This document shows, one piece after another, positions 17,501-25,078 of a stretch of DNA of 64,000 bases. A program made the position numbers and the translations under genes. The DNA is from Bradyrhizobium symbiodeficiens. GTDB taxonomy: Bacteria; Pseudomonadota; Alphaproteobacteria; Rhizobiales; Xanthobacteraceae. Within the stretch, counting starts at the first letter, position 1; the number at the start of each line of letters is the position of its first letter. Below the pieces are notes generated by a model. It saw only the letters and a list, made by a program, of their open reading frames with translations, had not been told where the DNA came from and made no database searches. The DNA is taken from positions 5,644,501 to 5,708,500 of the forward strand of contig NZ_CP029427.2 of NCBI RefSeq assembly GCF_002266465.3, read 5' to 3'.

Positions 17501-17780
17501 TGAGCTTCTCGATCGCTTCCGGGAAACGGCCGAGATTGTGCAGATACATGCCTTCGTTGTGCAGCACCCCGGCATAATTCATATTGTCGGCGCCCTGCCG
17601 GCGGCGCACCAGGATTTCAAGCTTCTGGGCCGCGGCCAGCCCCTCGGCCCAGCGGCCGGCCTGCGTGGCCGCGTTCATCTGCACGACCAACGAATCGAAA
17701 TCATTGCCGCGCTGGGCGAAGGCCGGTCCGGACAACAGAGCCACAACCAGACATGCGACAAACAAGCGGGCGCGGTTCAT
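14592..17780 (-). CDS. Secreted TPR-CHAT protein (caspase-like fold)
   Basis: 1062 aa from ATG 17780, with a clear signal peptide (MNRARLFVACLVVALLSGPAFAQ). Residues about 50-500 are tandem TPR units of the kinesin-light-chain type ('NNLANAFSAQGKHEAAAGLQERVLAIYEKSFG' spacing, repeated every 42 residues). A helical region follows. Residues about 750-1062 are a CHAT domain with the His in 'DFATHGLVAGEV' (about H916) and Cys in 'WAVLSACNTAAG' (about C967), then 'GLARAFFYAGARALLVSHWPVD'. Both catalytic residues are kept, so a Cys protease is likely. Export points to the periplasm or outside. No linked partner gene is obvious. Confidence 0.88.
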   Translation of the reverse strand: MNRARLFVACLVVALLSGPAFAQRGNDFDSLVVQMNAATQAGRWAEGLAAAQKLEILVRRRQGADNMNYAGVLHNEGMYLHNLGRFPEAIEKLNAALGIKLRNNDVVSTLRTSNILVGSLGMLERRTEATTVAERALALGTSAFGANDGRLAGTLSALGGLARDKENLAEATGYFERALIALQAANAPPVDVASALDDLGDAYGLLGRFDDGERMLKQGLDLLDLSFGRDAETTMNYDKILNDLGNLYLDAGRLAEAEASMRRSLAITRARRGETHPNVAASTGNLATVLKHEARYAEAEKLYQQTLQAYERIYGPNHPTTAIGLNNLANAFSAQGKHEAAAGLQERVLAIYEKSFGADSPDVGRALNNLANSYSDLGRKEQALGLYRRSLDVIERKFGEGSGPTALAAGSLGQALMDAGQVDEARRLLLRCLEIDERVLGATHPQLVKDLRAVALLDLRTGNMTEARGRLDRALAIAQARLGPRHRDSIATMINLADADRREGKWPDALARLRLAAAALNAEKNTQFVRFPEIDPWLIDAIWRVSDGTPDNAAKDEAFGAAQRAHETSAGAALSQMAARFGAGNDAIAGLVRRQQDLKASLETLEKRVTSELGQADGKRNDALIASLRAQTAQTRESLEDVSAQLDRSFPAYAELSNPQPLTIAQTQGLLKPDEALVAFIVRGDKTYALAVTREASALRQIALGSREIGDRVAHLRLGLANPEAAQSSFDLDASFELYNVLFGPISADITGKPKLLVVPAGALTSLPFHVLVTKQPDTASADRFRQAAWLLNERAITVLPSVPSLRALRSFARDSRAQKPFIGFGDPVLRRTPSDKRAGRNVQPYPSYYDGTSVDLERLRTGLPSLPETAGELQAVARALGASPQDDVKLGSAATVTSVSTLPLDQYRVVDFATHGLVAGEVSGLSEPALVLTLPDKPTSDDDGLLTASRIAKLKLDADWAVLSACNTAAGDKPGAEGLSGLARAFFYAGARALLVSHWPVDSDAAVRLTTGAFSELAAHPGIGRAEALRRSMKALIADRSSSRNADPAVWAPFVLVGEGG

Positions 17781-17979
17781 GCGAAAATCCCGTCACGCGC
17801 GTCAAATGGCAATTTCAGCGGGCCAGGAGCATGAGTACATACCCACCGGCCGGACGCAACCCAGGCCGGAGCCTGGAGTTTCAACAAGCGGCAAGCCTAT
17901 AGAATTGGCGCTGGGCGCAAAATGCGTTTGAATGCCCAGCTTTCCACCGACCTTGTTTCCACTGACCTTTGGGACTGTG

Positions 17980-18975
17980 ATGACATCACGCGCCGTGACA
18001 ATTCTGACCGTGTTGTCATTTCTCATCGCGAGAGAGGCCATGGCATATGACCCGGTTTTCGATATCGAGGCGCATCGCGGCGGACGGGCGCTGCTGCCCG
18101 AGAATACCCTGCCGGCCTTTGCCAACGCGCTGACGATGGGCGTGGACACGCTGGAGCTCGACGTCGGGGTGACCGCCGACGGCGAGGTCGTCGTATCGCA
18201 TGAACGCGGTCTCAATCCGGATCTCGCGCGGGATGCGCGTGGCGCCTATGTGCCGCCGCCCGGGCCCCCTTTCGTGACGCTCAAACTGGCTGATGTCAGG
18301 AGCTATGACGTCGGCCAGATCCGGCCGGACAGTTCTTATGCGAAGCAATTCCCCGATCAGCACACCATACCGGGGACACGCATTCCCACGCTGAAGGAAT
18401 TGTTTGCGCTAGTGCGTAAGTCCGGCAACACGCGCGTCCGTTTCAACATCGAGACCAAGATCGATCCGAACCATCCGGACGAGACGCTCGATCCGCAAGT
18501 CTTCGTCGCAAAATTGCTCGGGTTGATCGAAGCCGAGGGATTTTCAAGCCGCGTCTTGATCCAGTCGTTCGACTGGCGGGCCCTGTTGCTGGTCCAGCAA
18601 CAGGCACCCAAAATTCCGACGGTGTACCTGACGCTGCAGCGAGGCTCGGGCCAGACAGTCGCGCTGGACAAGCCCACCAACTGGACGGCGGGCTTCAGCC
18701 CTACCGATCATGGCGGTTCGCTGCCGCAGACGATCAAGGCGGCGGGCGGAGCGATCTGGTCGCCCTATTTCGGAGACGTGACCGCGGCACTCATCGCGGA
18801 AGCCCACGAGCTCGGCTTGCGCGTCGTGGTGTGGACGGTCAACAAGCGCGAAGACATGGCGCGGATGATGGAGCTCCGCGTCGACGGGATCATTTCCGAC
18901 CGGCCCGATCTGCTGCGCGAGGTTGCCGGCGAGAAGGGCATCACGCTGCCAGCGGGGACGCCGGTCGCGCCGTAA
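17980..18975 (+). CDS. Periplasmic glycerophosphodiester phosphodiesterase
   Basis: 331 aa from ATG 17980, preceded by GGGA; an ATG at 17932 would put a Pro-rich stretch ahead of the signal peptide and is less likely. The signal peptide ends near AMAY. GDPD motifs: 'EAHRGGRALLPENTLPAF' (catalytic HRG and ENT), 'LELDVGVTADGEVVVSHE' (metal ligands Glu/Asp and second catalytic His), and 'VVVWTVNKREDMARMMELRVDGIISDRPDLL' at the end. It cleaves glycerophosphodiesters to sn-glycerol-3-phosphate and an alcohol in the periplasm (GlpQ-like). Confidence 0.9.
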   Translation: MTSRAVTILTVLSFLIAREAMAYDPVFDIEAHRGGRALLPENTLPAFANALTMGVDTLELDVGVTADGEVVVSHERGLNPDLARDARGAYVPPPGPPFVTLKLADVRSYDVGQIRPDSSYAKQFPDQHTIPGTRIPTLKELFALVRKSGNTRVRFNIETKIDPNHPDETLDPQVFVAKLLGLIEAEGFSSRVLIQSFDWRALLLVQQQAPKIPTVYLTLQRGSGQTVALDKPTNWTAGFSPTDHGGSLPQTIKAAGGAIWSPYFGDVTAALIAEAHELGLRVVVWTVNKREDMARMMELRVDGIISDRPDLLREVAGEKGITLPAGTPVAP

Positions 18976-18993
18976 CTCCAGTCTCGTGCCGCC

Positions 18994-21273
18994 CTACTCC
19001 CCATTCTTCAAACGCCGGTACAAAGCGCCAAGGATGTTGGAATAGTCGTCGGTCCAGACCCGCACCCTGTCGTCGGCTTCGGTCTGCTCCCAGACCTTGG
19101 AGGACGCGAGCCTGCCGACATCGGTCTCCTCGCGCGCGGAGATGACGACGTCGGTCGAGAAGATGTAATCGCCATCGCGCCCGGAATCCTCGTTGAAGAC
19201 CCAGCTCTTGAGATCGTTGGCGTCGGCAATGCCGACCACGACGGTCTCGAGATCGAGATGCCGGTTGGAGACGTGCATCACCACGGCTCCGTGCGGAGCC
19301 AGCTTGTCCTTGTAGATCTTCATCGCCTCTTCGGTGGCGAGATGAATCGGGATCGCATCCGACGAATAGGCATCGACGATGACGAGGTCGTAGGCGCCGT
19401 CAGGCTCCTTTGCGAAGGTGAGGCGCGCATCGCCGATCACCGGCTTCATGTCCGGCAGGCAGCTCGATATGTAGCGGAAATTCCTGGGGTCACGCGCGGC
19501 ATCCACCATCGATTGGTCGATCTCGAAGAATTTCCAGTCCTCGCCGGGTTCGGCGGCGCAGGCGAGCGTACCCGATCCGACGCCGATCGCGGCGACCTTG
19601 AGCGGCGCGCCCTTGCGCTCGCGGATCGCGCTGACGGCCTGACCGATGCCGCCGTCCTTGTGATAATAGGTGATCGGCTCGGGCCGGCCGGTGACCGGCG
19701 TGCCGTCATTGTTGCGGAAGCGTTCGGCCCCGTGGATGGTGGTGCCGTGCATCAGCACGTGGAAATAGCCGCCTGGCGTCACCACGATCTTGTGCACGCC
19801 GAAGAAGCTGCGCACCGTCGTGACCCGGCCCTCGTCCGCCGGATAGACCCGGATCAACGCCAGCGCGAGCGCGACGGTGGCGAAGATCTTCCAGCGGCCG
19901 GCATTGAGCGCCAGTGCCAGCAGCGCAGCGAGCGCGCCCACGGCGCCGGCGACCCAGACACGGTGATCCTCCAGCCAGGTCGAGGGGCTGCCAGTGGTAT
20001 AGGACGGCGCAACCAGCGCCCCCGCGAGCGCGGCGAGCACCAGCCAATACCATTTTACGACACCTGCGAGACGCTCGTTCGCGGACGGCCGGCACAGCGC
20101 GGCAAACGCGATCAGGATCGGGTATTCGGCGATCCACGAGAAGGTGAAGGGAGCGACCAGGCCAGCAAAGAGACCGCCGACCATGCCGCCGAACGACAGC
20201 GCGACGTAGAAACCGGTGAGATATCTGGCCGCCGGCCGGGTCCGCGCCAGCTCGCCGTGACAGGCCATGGCGATGATGAAGAAGCATAATTGGTGGCCAC
20301 CGAGTGTCAGCAGCAAATTCTGCTCGCCGCCGAACGCGAGCAGGACGACGACGCCCGCGATCGCGACCGGCTGCAGCATCAGCATCCATTTGTGCGGCAG
20401 CAGCGGCCGCGACTGGAACACCACGACCCAGGTGAGCAGATACAGCGACAGCGGCAGCACCCAGAGCAGCGGCGCTGCTGCGACGTCGGTCGAGATGTGC
20501 GCGGTGACCGCGATGAGAAGTCCCGAGGGCACCGCGGCGAGGAAGATCCAGCGCAGCCGCGTCACGATTTCAGGCGCCGGCGCATTGGCGTCCTCGGTCC
20601 GCGCGTCGACCATTGCGAGCTTCGGCGAGCGCAACAACAGCACGCTGCAGGCGGCGATCAGGAGGATCAACAGGCCATAGAAGCCGGTCCAGAGCCGGTT
20701 CTGCGCATGCAGCGTGAACATCGGCTCAAGCAGGAACGGATAGGACAACAGCGCGAGAAAGCTGCCGATGTTGGAGGAGGCATAGAGGAAATAGGGGTCG
20801 TGTCCGGCGGGATGACCGGTGCGGACGAACCAGGCCTGCAGCAGCGGATTGTTGGCGGCGAGCGCGAAGAACGGCAGGCCGATCGAAACCACGAACAGAC
20901 CGAGCAACCAGAACGCATAGCCCGACGCCGGCGGCTCGCCATAGGCGGAGGCAATGCCGAGCGGAAGCGTCACGAAGGCAGCGATCAGCAGCACCAGATG
21001 CACCGCGATCGGAACGATGCGGTTCCTCGCCTGCATCAACAGATGGGCATAGGCGTAGCCTGCCAGCAATAGCGACTGGAAGAACACCATCGCCACCGAC
21101 CACACCGCCGGCGAGCCGCCGAGCCGCGGCAGCACCATCTTCGTGAACAGCGGCTGCACCGAGAACAGCAGCAGCGCGCTGACGAAGATCGCGGCGGTGT
21201 AGACCGTCAGCACCAGCCGGTTGCGCGTCGAGGACGGCTGCTCCGTGGCGGCGGGTTGCACGATCGAATCCAT
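18994..21273 (-). CDS. Multi-pass membrane protein fused to spermidine synthase-like domain
   Basis: 759 aa. The first about 470 residues hold some twelve or more hydrophobic helices resembling an MFS-like membrane half ('LLLFSVQPLFTKMVLPRLGGSPAVWSVAMVFFQ' start, 'SSNIGSFLALLSYPFLLEP'). The last about 250 residues are a spermidine synthase-type Rossmann fold: 'YYHKDGGIGQAVSAI', SAM motif 'IGVGSGTLA', 'FFEIDQSMVDAARD', 'DLVIVDAYSSDAIPIHLATEEA'. Such fusions are widespread in proteobacteria; the reaction is unproven and classical polyamine synthesis should not be assumed. Ends convergent with the phosphodiesterase. Confidence 0.85.
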   Translation of the reverse strand: MDSIVQPAATEQPSSTRNRLVLTVYTAAIFVSALLLFSVQPLFTKMVLPRLGGSPAVWSVAMVFFQSLLLAGYAYAHLLMQARNRIVPIAVHLVLLIAAFVTLPLGIASAYGEPPASGYAFWLLGLFVVSIGLPFFALAANNPLLQAWFVRTGHPAGHDPYFLYASSNIGSFLALLSYPFLLEPMFTLHAQNRLWTGFYGLLILLIAACSVLLLRSPKLAMVDARTEDANAPAPEIVTRLRWIFLAAVPSGLLIAVTAHISTDVAAAPLLWVLPLSLYLLTWVVVFQSRPLLPHKWMLMLQPVAIAGVVVLLAFGGEQNLLLTLGGHQLCFFIIAMACHGELARTRPAARYLTGFYVALSFGGMVGGLFAGLVAPFTFSWIAEYPILIAFAALCRPSANERLAGVVKWYWLVLAALAGALVAPSYTTGSPSTWLEDHRVWVAGAVGALAALLALALNAGRWKIFATVALALALIRVYPADEGRVTTVRSFFGVHKIVVTPGGYFHVLMHGTTIHGAERFRNNDGTPVTGRPEPITYYHKDGGIGQAVSAIRERKGAPLKVAAIGVGSGTLACAAEPGEDWKFFEIDQSMVDAARDPRNFRYISSCLPDMKPVIGDARLTFAKEPDGAYDLVIVDAYSSDAIPIHLATEEAMKIYKDKLAPHGAVVMHVSNRHLDLETVVVGIADANDLKSWVFNEDSGRDGDYIFSTDVVISAREETDVGRLASSKVWEQTEADDRVRVWTDDYSNILGALYRRLKNGE

Positions 21274-21427
21274 GGAAGCTCCGGCTCAAAACCCGGCGGG
21301 CGCCGGATGCGCGCAATGGAGCACAAGGCGTCTGAACGGGCAATAAAGGGCGTCGTGATGTTGCAGCGAGGATTGCTTGATATAGAGATGTGGTTCCAGG
21401 CCATGCGAAGCATCGAACCCGGACCCT

Positions 21428-21462
21428 CGAGATTCCGGGTTCTCGCTTCGCGAGCCCCGGAG
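21428..21462. repeat. Palindromic intergenic repeat
   Basis: Short hairpin with CCGGGTTCTCGC and GCGAGCCCCGG arms around TTC, within the 215 bp between two divergent genes. It resembles half of a Bradyrhizobium-type dispersed repeat. It lies just upstream of the oxidoreductase start and could affect its leader. Confidence 0.55.
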
Positions 21463-21488
21463 AGACAGCACACTGGGCCTTGCATTTC

Positions 21489-23099
21489 ATGACCGAAACC
21501 GACGTCCTCATCATCGGCGCTGGCCATAACGGCCTCACCTGTGCCGCCTATCTCGCGAGCGTGGGCCTGCGCGTGCGGGTGGTCGAGCGCCGCAAGGTGG
21601 TCGGCGGTGCCGCGGTCACGGAGGAGTTTCACCCGGGATTCCGCAATTCGGTCGCGGCCTACACCGTGAGTCTGCTCAATCCGCAGGTGGTCCGCGACCT
21701 CGGCCTCGCCGAACAGGGCCTGCGGATCGTCGAACGGCGCGCCCAGAATTTTCTGCCCGCACCCGACGGCAGCTATCTCCTCACCGGCGAGGGACGGACG
21801 AAAGCATCCGTCGCGCGGCTGAGCGCGCATGACGCAGCCGCGCTCGACGGGTTTTCGCGCGAGCTGGAAGACATCGCCGACGTGCTCAGGCAATTCGTGC
21901 TGCGCGCGCCGCCGAATCTCGTCAACGGCTTTGGCGCAGCGGCGTTGCGCGAAGGCGTCAACGCCTGGAAGAGCGCCAACATCCTGCGTGGCCTCACGCT
22001 GGAACAGAGCCGCAGCCTGCTCGATCTCTTCACCCGCTCCGCCGGCGAGATGCTGGACGAACGCTTCGAGCATGATCTGGTCAAGGCGCTGTTCGGCTTC
22101 GATGCCATCGTCGGCAACTATGCCAGCCCTTACGCCGCCGGCTCGGCCTACGTGATGCTGCATCACGCCTTCGGCGAGGTGAACGGCAAGAAGGGCGTCT
22201 GGGGCCACGCCATCGGCGGCATGGGCGCGATCACGCAGGCGATGGCGCGCGCGGCACGCGACCGCGGCGTCGTGATCGAAACCGATGCCGGCGTCCGCGA
22301 GGTCATCGTCGAGCGCGACCGCGCCGTCGGCGTCGTGCTGGAGAACGGCACGGCCATCCGCGCCAAATATGTCGCGGCCAATGTCAATCCAAAGCTGCTC
22401 TACACGCGGCTGGTCGCAGCCGACGCTCTTCCTGCGGACTTCCTCGCCCGCATCCGGCACTGGAAGAACGGCTCCGGCACCTTCCGGATGAACGTTGCGC
22501 TGGATCGCCTGCCCTCGTTCACGGCGCTGCCGGGCGAGGGCGATCATCTCAGCTCCGGCATCATCCTGGCGCCAAGCCTCGGCTACATGGACCGCGCCTG
22601 GCTCGATGCGCGGGCGCAGGGCTGGAGCCGGGAGCCGGTCGTCGAGATGCTGATCCCCTCGACGCTCGACGACACGCTGGCCCCAGCTGGAAAGCACGTC
22701 GCCAGCCTGTTCTGCCAGCACGTCGCGCCGGAGCTTCCCGACGGACGATCGTGGGATGACCATCGCGACGAAGTCGCCGATCTCATGATCGCGACGGTGG
22801 ACAAGTACGCGCCGGGTTTTGCGGCGAGCGTGCTGGGCCGCCAGATACTGTCCCCGCTCGACCTCGAACGGCAGTTCGGGCTGCTGGGAGGCGACATCTT
22901 CCATGGCGCGCTGACCTTGAACCAGCTGTTCTCGGCGCGCCCGATGCTGGGCCATGCCGATTATCGCGGACCGCTCAGGGGCCTCTACCATTGCGGCTCC
23001 GGCGCCCATCCCGGCGGCGGCGTCACCGGCGCTCCCGGCCATAACGCCGCGCAGGCGATCTTGAGGGATCACCGGTCGCTGTTCAAAACGCGTGGATAG
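21489..23099 (+). CDS. Phytoene dehydrogenase-like FAD oxidoreductase (PYROXD2-like)
   Basis: 536 aa from ATG 21489, where MTETDVLIIGAGHNGLTCAA starts straight into the FAD-binding GxGxxG motif; upstream codons cover the repeat. It continues 'VVERRKVVGGAAVTEEFHPGF' (typical of CrtI-like/NAD(P)/FAD-dependent family), and ends with 'GLYHCGSGAHPGGGVTGAPGHNAAQAIL', the FAD-closing motif. Length and motifs fit the PYROXD2-like group rather than true carotenoid desaturases. No carotenoid genes are near. Substrate unknown. Confidence 0.87.
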   Translation: MTETDVLIIGAGHNGLTCAAYLASVGLRVRVVERRKVVGGAAVTEEFHPGFRNSVAAYTVSLLNPQVVRDLGLAEQGLRIVERRAQNFLPAPDGSYLLTGEGRTKASVARLSAHDAAALDGFSRELEDIADVLRQFVLRAPPNLVNGFGAAALREGVNAWKSANILRGLTLEQSRSLLDLFTRSAGEMLDERFEHDLVKALFGFDAIVGNYASPYAAGSAYVMLHHAFGEVNGKKGVWGHAIGGMGAITQAMARAARDRGVVIETDAGVREVIVERDRAVGVVLENGTAIRAKYVAANVNPKLLYTRLVAADALPADFLARIRHWKNGSGTFRMNVALDRLPSFTALPGEGDHLSSGIILAPSLGYMDRAWLDARAQGWSREPVVEMLIPSTLDDTLAPAGKHVASLFCQHVAPELPDGRSWDDHRDEVADLMIATVDKYAPGFAASVLGRQILSPLDLERQFGLLGGDIFHGALTLNQLFSARPMLGHADYRGPLRGLYHCGSGAHPGGGVTGAPGHNAAQAILRDHRSLFKTRG

Positions 23100-23260
23100 G
23101 TCTGTGGATGAGCTGTGGACTGGCTGTTGAGTGGCCTGTGGTCAGACCGAGGATATGTGGGCCAGAAAGTCGGGACCGAACTTGGGGAAAGCCGGTGGAA
23201 AATCGGCAGGACAATCGCAGGAAAAGCGGGTGGATGGCGTCCCGGCAAGCGGTGGACAAT
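23091..23260. repeat. Cluster of same-strand TGTGGA-like motifs
   Basis: Within 170 bp the plus strand has CGTGGATAG (23091), TGTGGATG (23103), TGTGGACT (23114), TGTGG (23137 and 23156), GGTGGAAAA (23194), GTGGATGG (23230) and GGTGGACAA (23251). The best ones are one or two changes from the DnaA box complement TGTGGATAA. No gene of good quality covers it, and the spacing is irregular. Confidence 0.4.
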
Positions 23261-23299
23261 TTGTGAAATCGACCGGGAACAGTCGCCCCAGAACGACCT

Positions 23300-23329
23300 C
23301 GCCCGCCAGGGGAAAACCCCTCGCGGGCG
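23300..23329. terminator. Strong hairpin between convergent oxidoreductase and pilin genes
   Basis: CGCCCGC-C-AGGGG, loop AAAA, CCCCT-C-GCGGGCG: a 12-pair stem with one C-C mismatch. It lies 56 bases beyond the pilin stop on the minus strand and about 200 bases beyond the oxidoreductase stop on the plus strand. There is no T run, so its terminator role is inferred from place and stability. Confidence 0.55.
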
Positions 23330-23385
23330 GTGATCAGGAATAGCCTTTGAAGAAAACAGCCCCCGCTGGGAAATGGAGGCGGAAA

Positions 23386-23550
23386 TTACTTCAAGGAGGT
23401 GCTAATCGACGTGAACTTGTCGTTCAGGGTGACGCCCAGGCTGTTCACCACGGTGATGATCGCCAAAGCGATCCCTGCGGCAATCAGGCCGTACTCGATC
23501 GCGGTTGCACCGGACTCGTCCGACCAGAACTTTTGAACCATGCGCTTCAA
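23386..23550 (-). CDS. Flp/Fap-type IVb pilin, small orphan gene
   Basis: 54 aa. TTG 23550 is chosen because GGAGG lies exactly 6 bases before it; the next ATG (23541) would leave 15 bases. The product starts MKRMVQKFWSDESG and then ATAIEYGLIAAGIALAIITV, the Flp pilin block: prepilin peptidase cleaves after the Gly, leaving Glu5-Tyr6 and one hydrophobic helix. The short hydrophilic tail ends STSLK. No tad/cpa assembly genes are visible in the window, so export would depend on a locus elsewhere. Confidence 0.9.
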   Translation of the reverse strand: MKRMVQKFWSDESGATAIEYGLIAAGIALAIITVVNSLGVTLNDKFTSISTSLK

Positions 23551-23704
23551 GACTCGCCTCCGTTACAATTCAAAGCTGTGTTGGTTGGTTTCAACATCCG
23601 AAAATGTACGAGACACAACCTACAGCCCGGTTAATCCGGGAACCGCAACTTATGCGGAAAATTGGCGACGAAAGTTCCAAAAATTGAACTCAACGGAACC
23701 CTGA

Positions 23705-24592
23705 ATGCAGCCTTCTCCTACTCATCGCGCCAGCTTTTCGATCGGCAGCGAGGCCGACGCGAGGCGCGTCGTCGACGTGCTCACCGAGGTGTTTTTCGAC
23801 GGTGATGCGGCGGTTGCCGCCTTCGAGCGGCCGGACGGACCATGGGATGTCACGCTCCATTTTGCGGATGCGCCGGACCAAGCCTGGCTGCGCGAACTCG
23901 TTGTAACTTCAGCGGGAAATGAGATCGCCGCGACGCTCGCCTTCGACATCATCGAGGCCAAGGACTGGGTCAAGGCCAGCCTGGAAGATCTCGTCCCGGT
24001 CCCGGCCGGACGCTTCGTTGTGCACGGCAGCCATGACCGCGACCGTGTGGCGCCGAACAAGCTCGCGATCGAGATCGAGGCGGCGCTCGCCTTCGGCACC
24101 GGGCACCACGGAACCACGCGTGGCTGTTTACTGCTGCTTGACCATGTCCTGAAGAGTTCCCGGCCGCGGAACCTGCTCGACCTCGGCACCGGAACCGGCG
24201 TCCTCGGCATCGCGGCGGCGAAAGCGCTGCATCGCGCGGTGCTCGCCTCCGACATCGACCCGCCGTCGGTGCGGGTCGCGGCCGAGAACGCGGTGCTGAA
24301 CGAGGTCGGCAACCAGGTCCGGGTGATCCGCGCCACCGGCTTCGCCGCGCCGGATTTCGGAAAGGCAGGCCCGTTCGACCTGGTGCTGGCTAATATCCTC
24401 GCCAACCCGCTCAGGCAGTTGGCGGGCCCGATGGCGCGGCATCTCGCGCCCGGCGCACGCGTCATCCTCTCCGGCCTGTTGACGCACCAGGCCCCTGCCG
24501 TGATCGCCGCCTATCGCGCCCGCGGCCTCGTACCGGTGAAGCATCTGCGGATCGAGGGGTGGAGCAGCCTGTTGCTACGGAAGATGGGGTGA
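23705..24592 (+). CDS. prmA: Ribosomal protein L11 methyltransferase
   Basis: 295 aa from ATG 23705. It has the PrmA N-terminal substrate domain followed by a SAM domain: 'AFGTGHHGTTRGCLLLLD', 'LLDLGTGTGVLGIAAAK' (SAM motif I), 'ASDIDPPSVRVAAENA', 'FDLVLANILANPL' (the NPPY-like LANILA motif) and 'VILSGLLTHQAPAV'. It methylates L11 of the large ribosomal subunit. The upstream 154 bp also serves the divergent pilin gene and contains a small palindrome, CCCGGTTAATCCGGG. Confidence 0.93.
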   Translation: MQPSPTHRASFSIGSEADARRVVDVLTEVFFDGDAAVAAFERPDGPWDVTLHFADAPDQAWLRELVVTSAGNEIAATLAFDIIEAKDWVKASLEDLVPVPAGRFVVHGSHDRDRVAPNKLAIEIEAALAFGTGHHGTTRGCLLLLDHVLKSSRPRNLLDLGTGTGVLGIAAAKALHRAVLASDIDPPSVRVAAENAVLNEVGNQVRVIRATGFAAPDFGKAGPFDLVLANILANPLRQLAGPMARHLAPGARVILSGLLTHQAPAVIAAYRARGLVPVKHLRIEGWSSLLLRKMG

Positions 24593-24600
24593 GCGAAGCG

Positions 24601-24697
24601 TCGTAGGGTGGGCAAAGCGAAAGCGTGCCCACTATGTTCATCTGCAATCGCGGATCGATGGCGGGCACGGCGCTTCGCCTTTGTCCACCCTTACGAG
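24601..24697. repeat. Palindromic intergenic repeat
   Basis: Left arm CGTAGGGTGGGCAAAGCG, right arm ending GCCTTTGTCCACCCTTACG, with GCGTGCCCA and GCGGGCACGG inside. Together they form a long imperfect inverted repeat of about 95 bp. This 'GTAGGGTGGGCAAAG' class is common in Bradyrhizobium intergenic DNA. It follows prmA and precedes the opposing small gene, and may end both transcripts. Confidence 0.65.
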
Positions 24698-24710
24698 ATC
24701 ATCAATGCCG

Positions 24711-24890
24711 CTACTCCGCTGCCTTCTCGTCCCGCTGTGGTGTGCGTTCGCCCCGCAAGGCGCGCCTCGCGCGGCGCTCTGCGATACGCTCGATCATCTG
24801 GCTGATGACGCCGCGCGGCTTCTCCGGCGCCGCCGCAGTCGGAGCGCGGCGCACCGGGGGCGTAATCTTCTCAAACGTGAACGCTGGCAT
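24711..24890 (-). CDS. Small basic hypothetical protein, 59 aa
   Basis: ATG 24890 has a strong GAGGGGA site 7 bases upstream. The product begins MPAFTFEKITPPVRRAP, then an Ala/Pro linker, then a helix rich in Arg ('VISQMIERIAERRARRALRG') and an acidic end. No signal peptide, Cys or membrane segment. Similar short Bradyrhizobium proteins start MPAFTFEKI, as I recall, so it is probably a real lineage-specific gene. Function unknown; the amphipathic basic helix could bind nucleic acid or membrane. Confidence 0.65.
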   Translation of the reverse strand: MPAFTFEKITPPVRRAPTAAAPEKPRGVISQMIERIAERRARRALRGERTPQRDEKAAE

Positions 24891-25078
24891 CGTGTGTCCC
24901 CTCGCCGTTGAGATGAACCACCTGCTCGAATTTCTCTGTTATCGGGACGAAGCGCAACTGCTGCATCCTTTACTCCACTCAATTCGAATGGAACTTATTC
25001 AAGCACAGTCTGTGCCAGATGCGACCTCAAATGCGTCTACATTGCGGACCGGTCGCCATGATCCTAAAGTAGTCCACC

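Noticed and set aside
14592..17780. Considered as a type III-E (gRAMP-Csx29-like) immune effector
   Set aside because: There is no CRISPR array or cas gene, and the protein carries a signal peptide, so a cytosolic RNA-guided role is not supported.
21207..23072. A 621-codon open frame on the minus strand
   Set aside because: Antisense to the phytoene-dehydrogenase-like gene, which has full motif support; composition is typical of an antisense GC-rich shadow.
23115..23333. Short open frames over the TGTGGA cluster
   Set aside because: Two overlapping frames are open in the same repetitive DNA, neither has a ribosome-binding site, and the translation has a low-complexity Gly/Arg/Trp mix.
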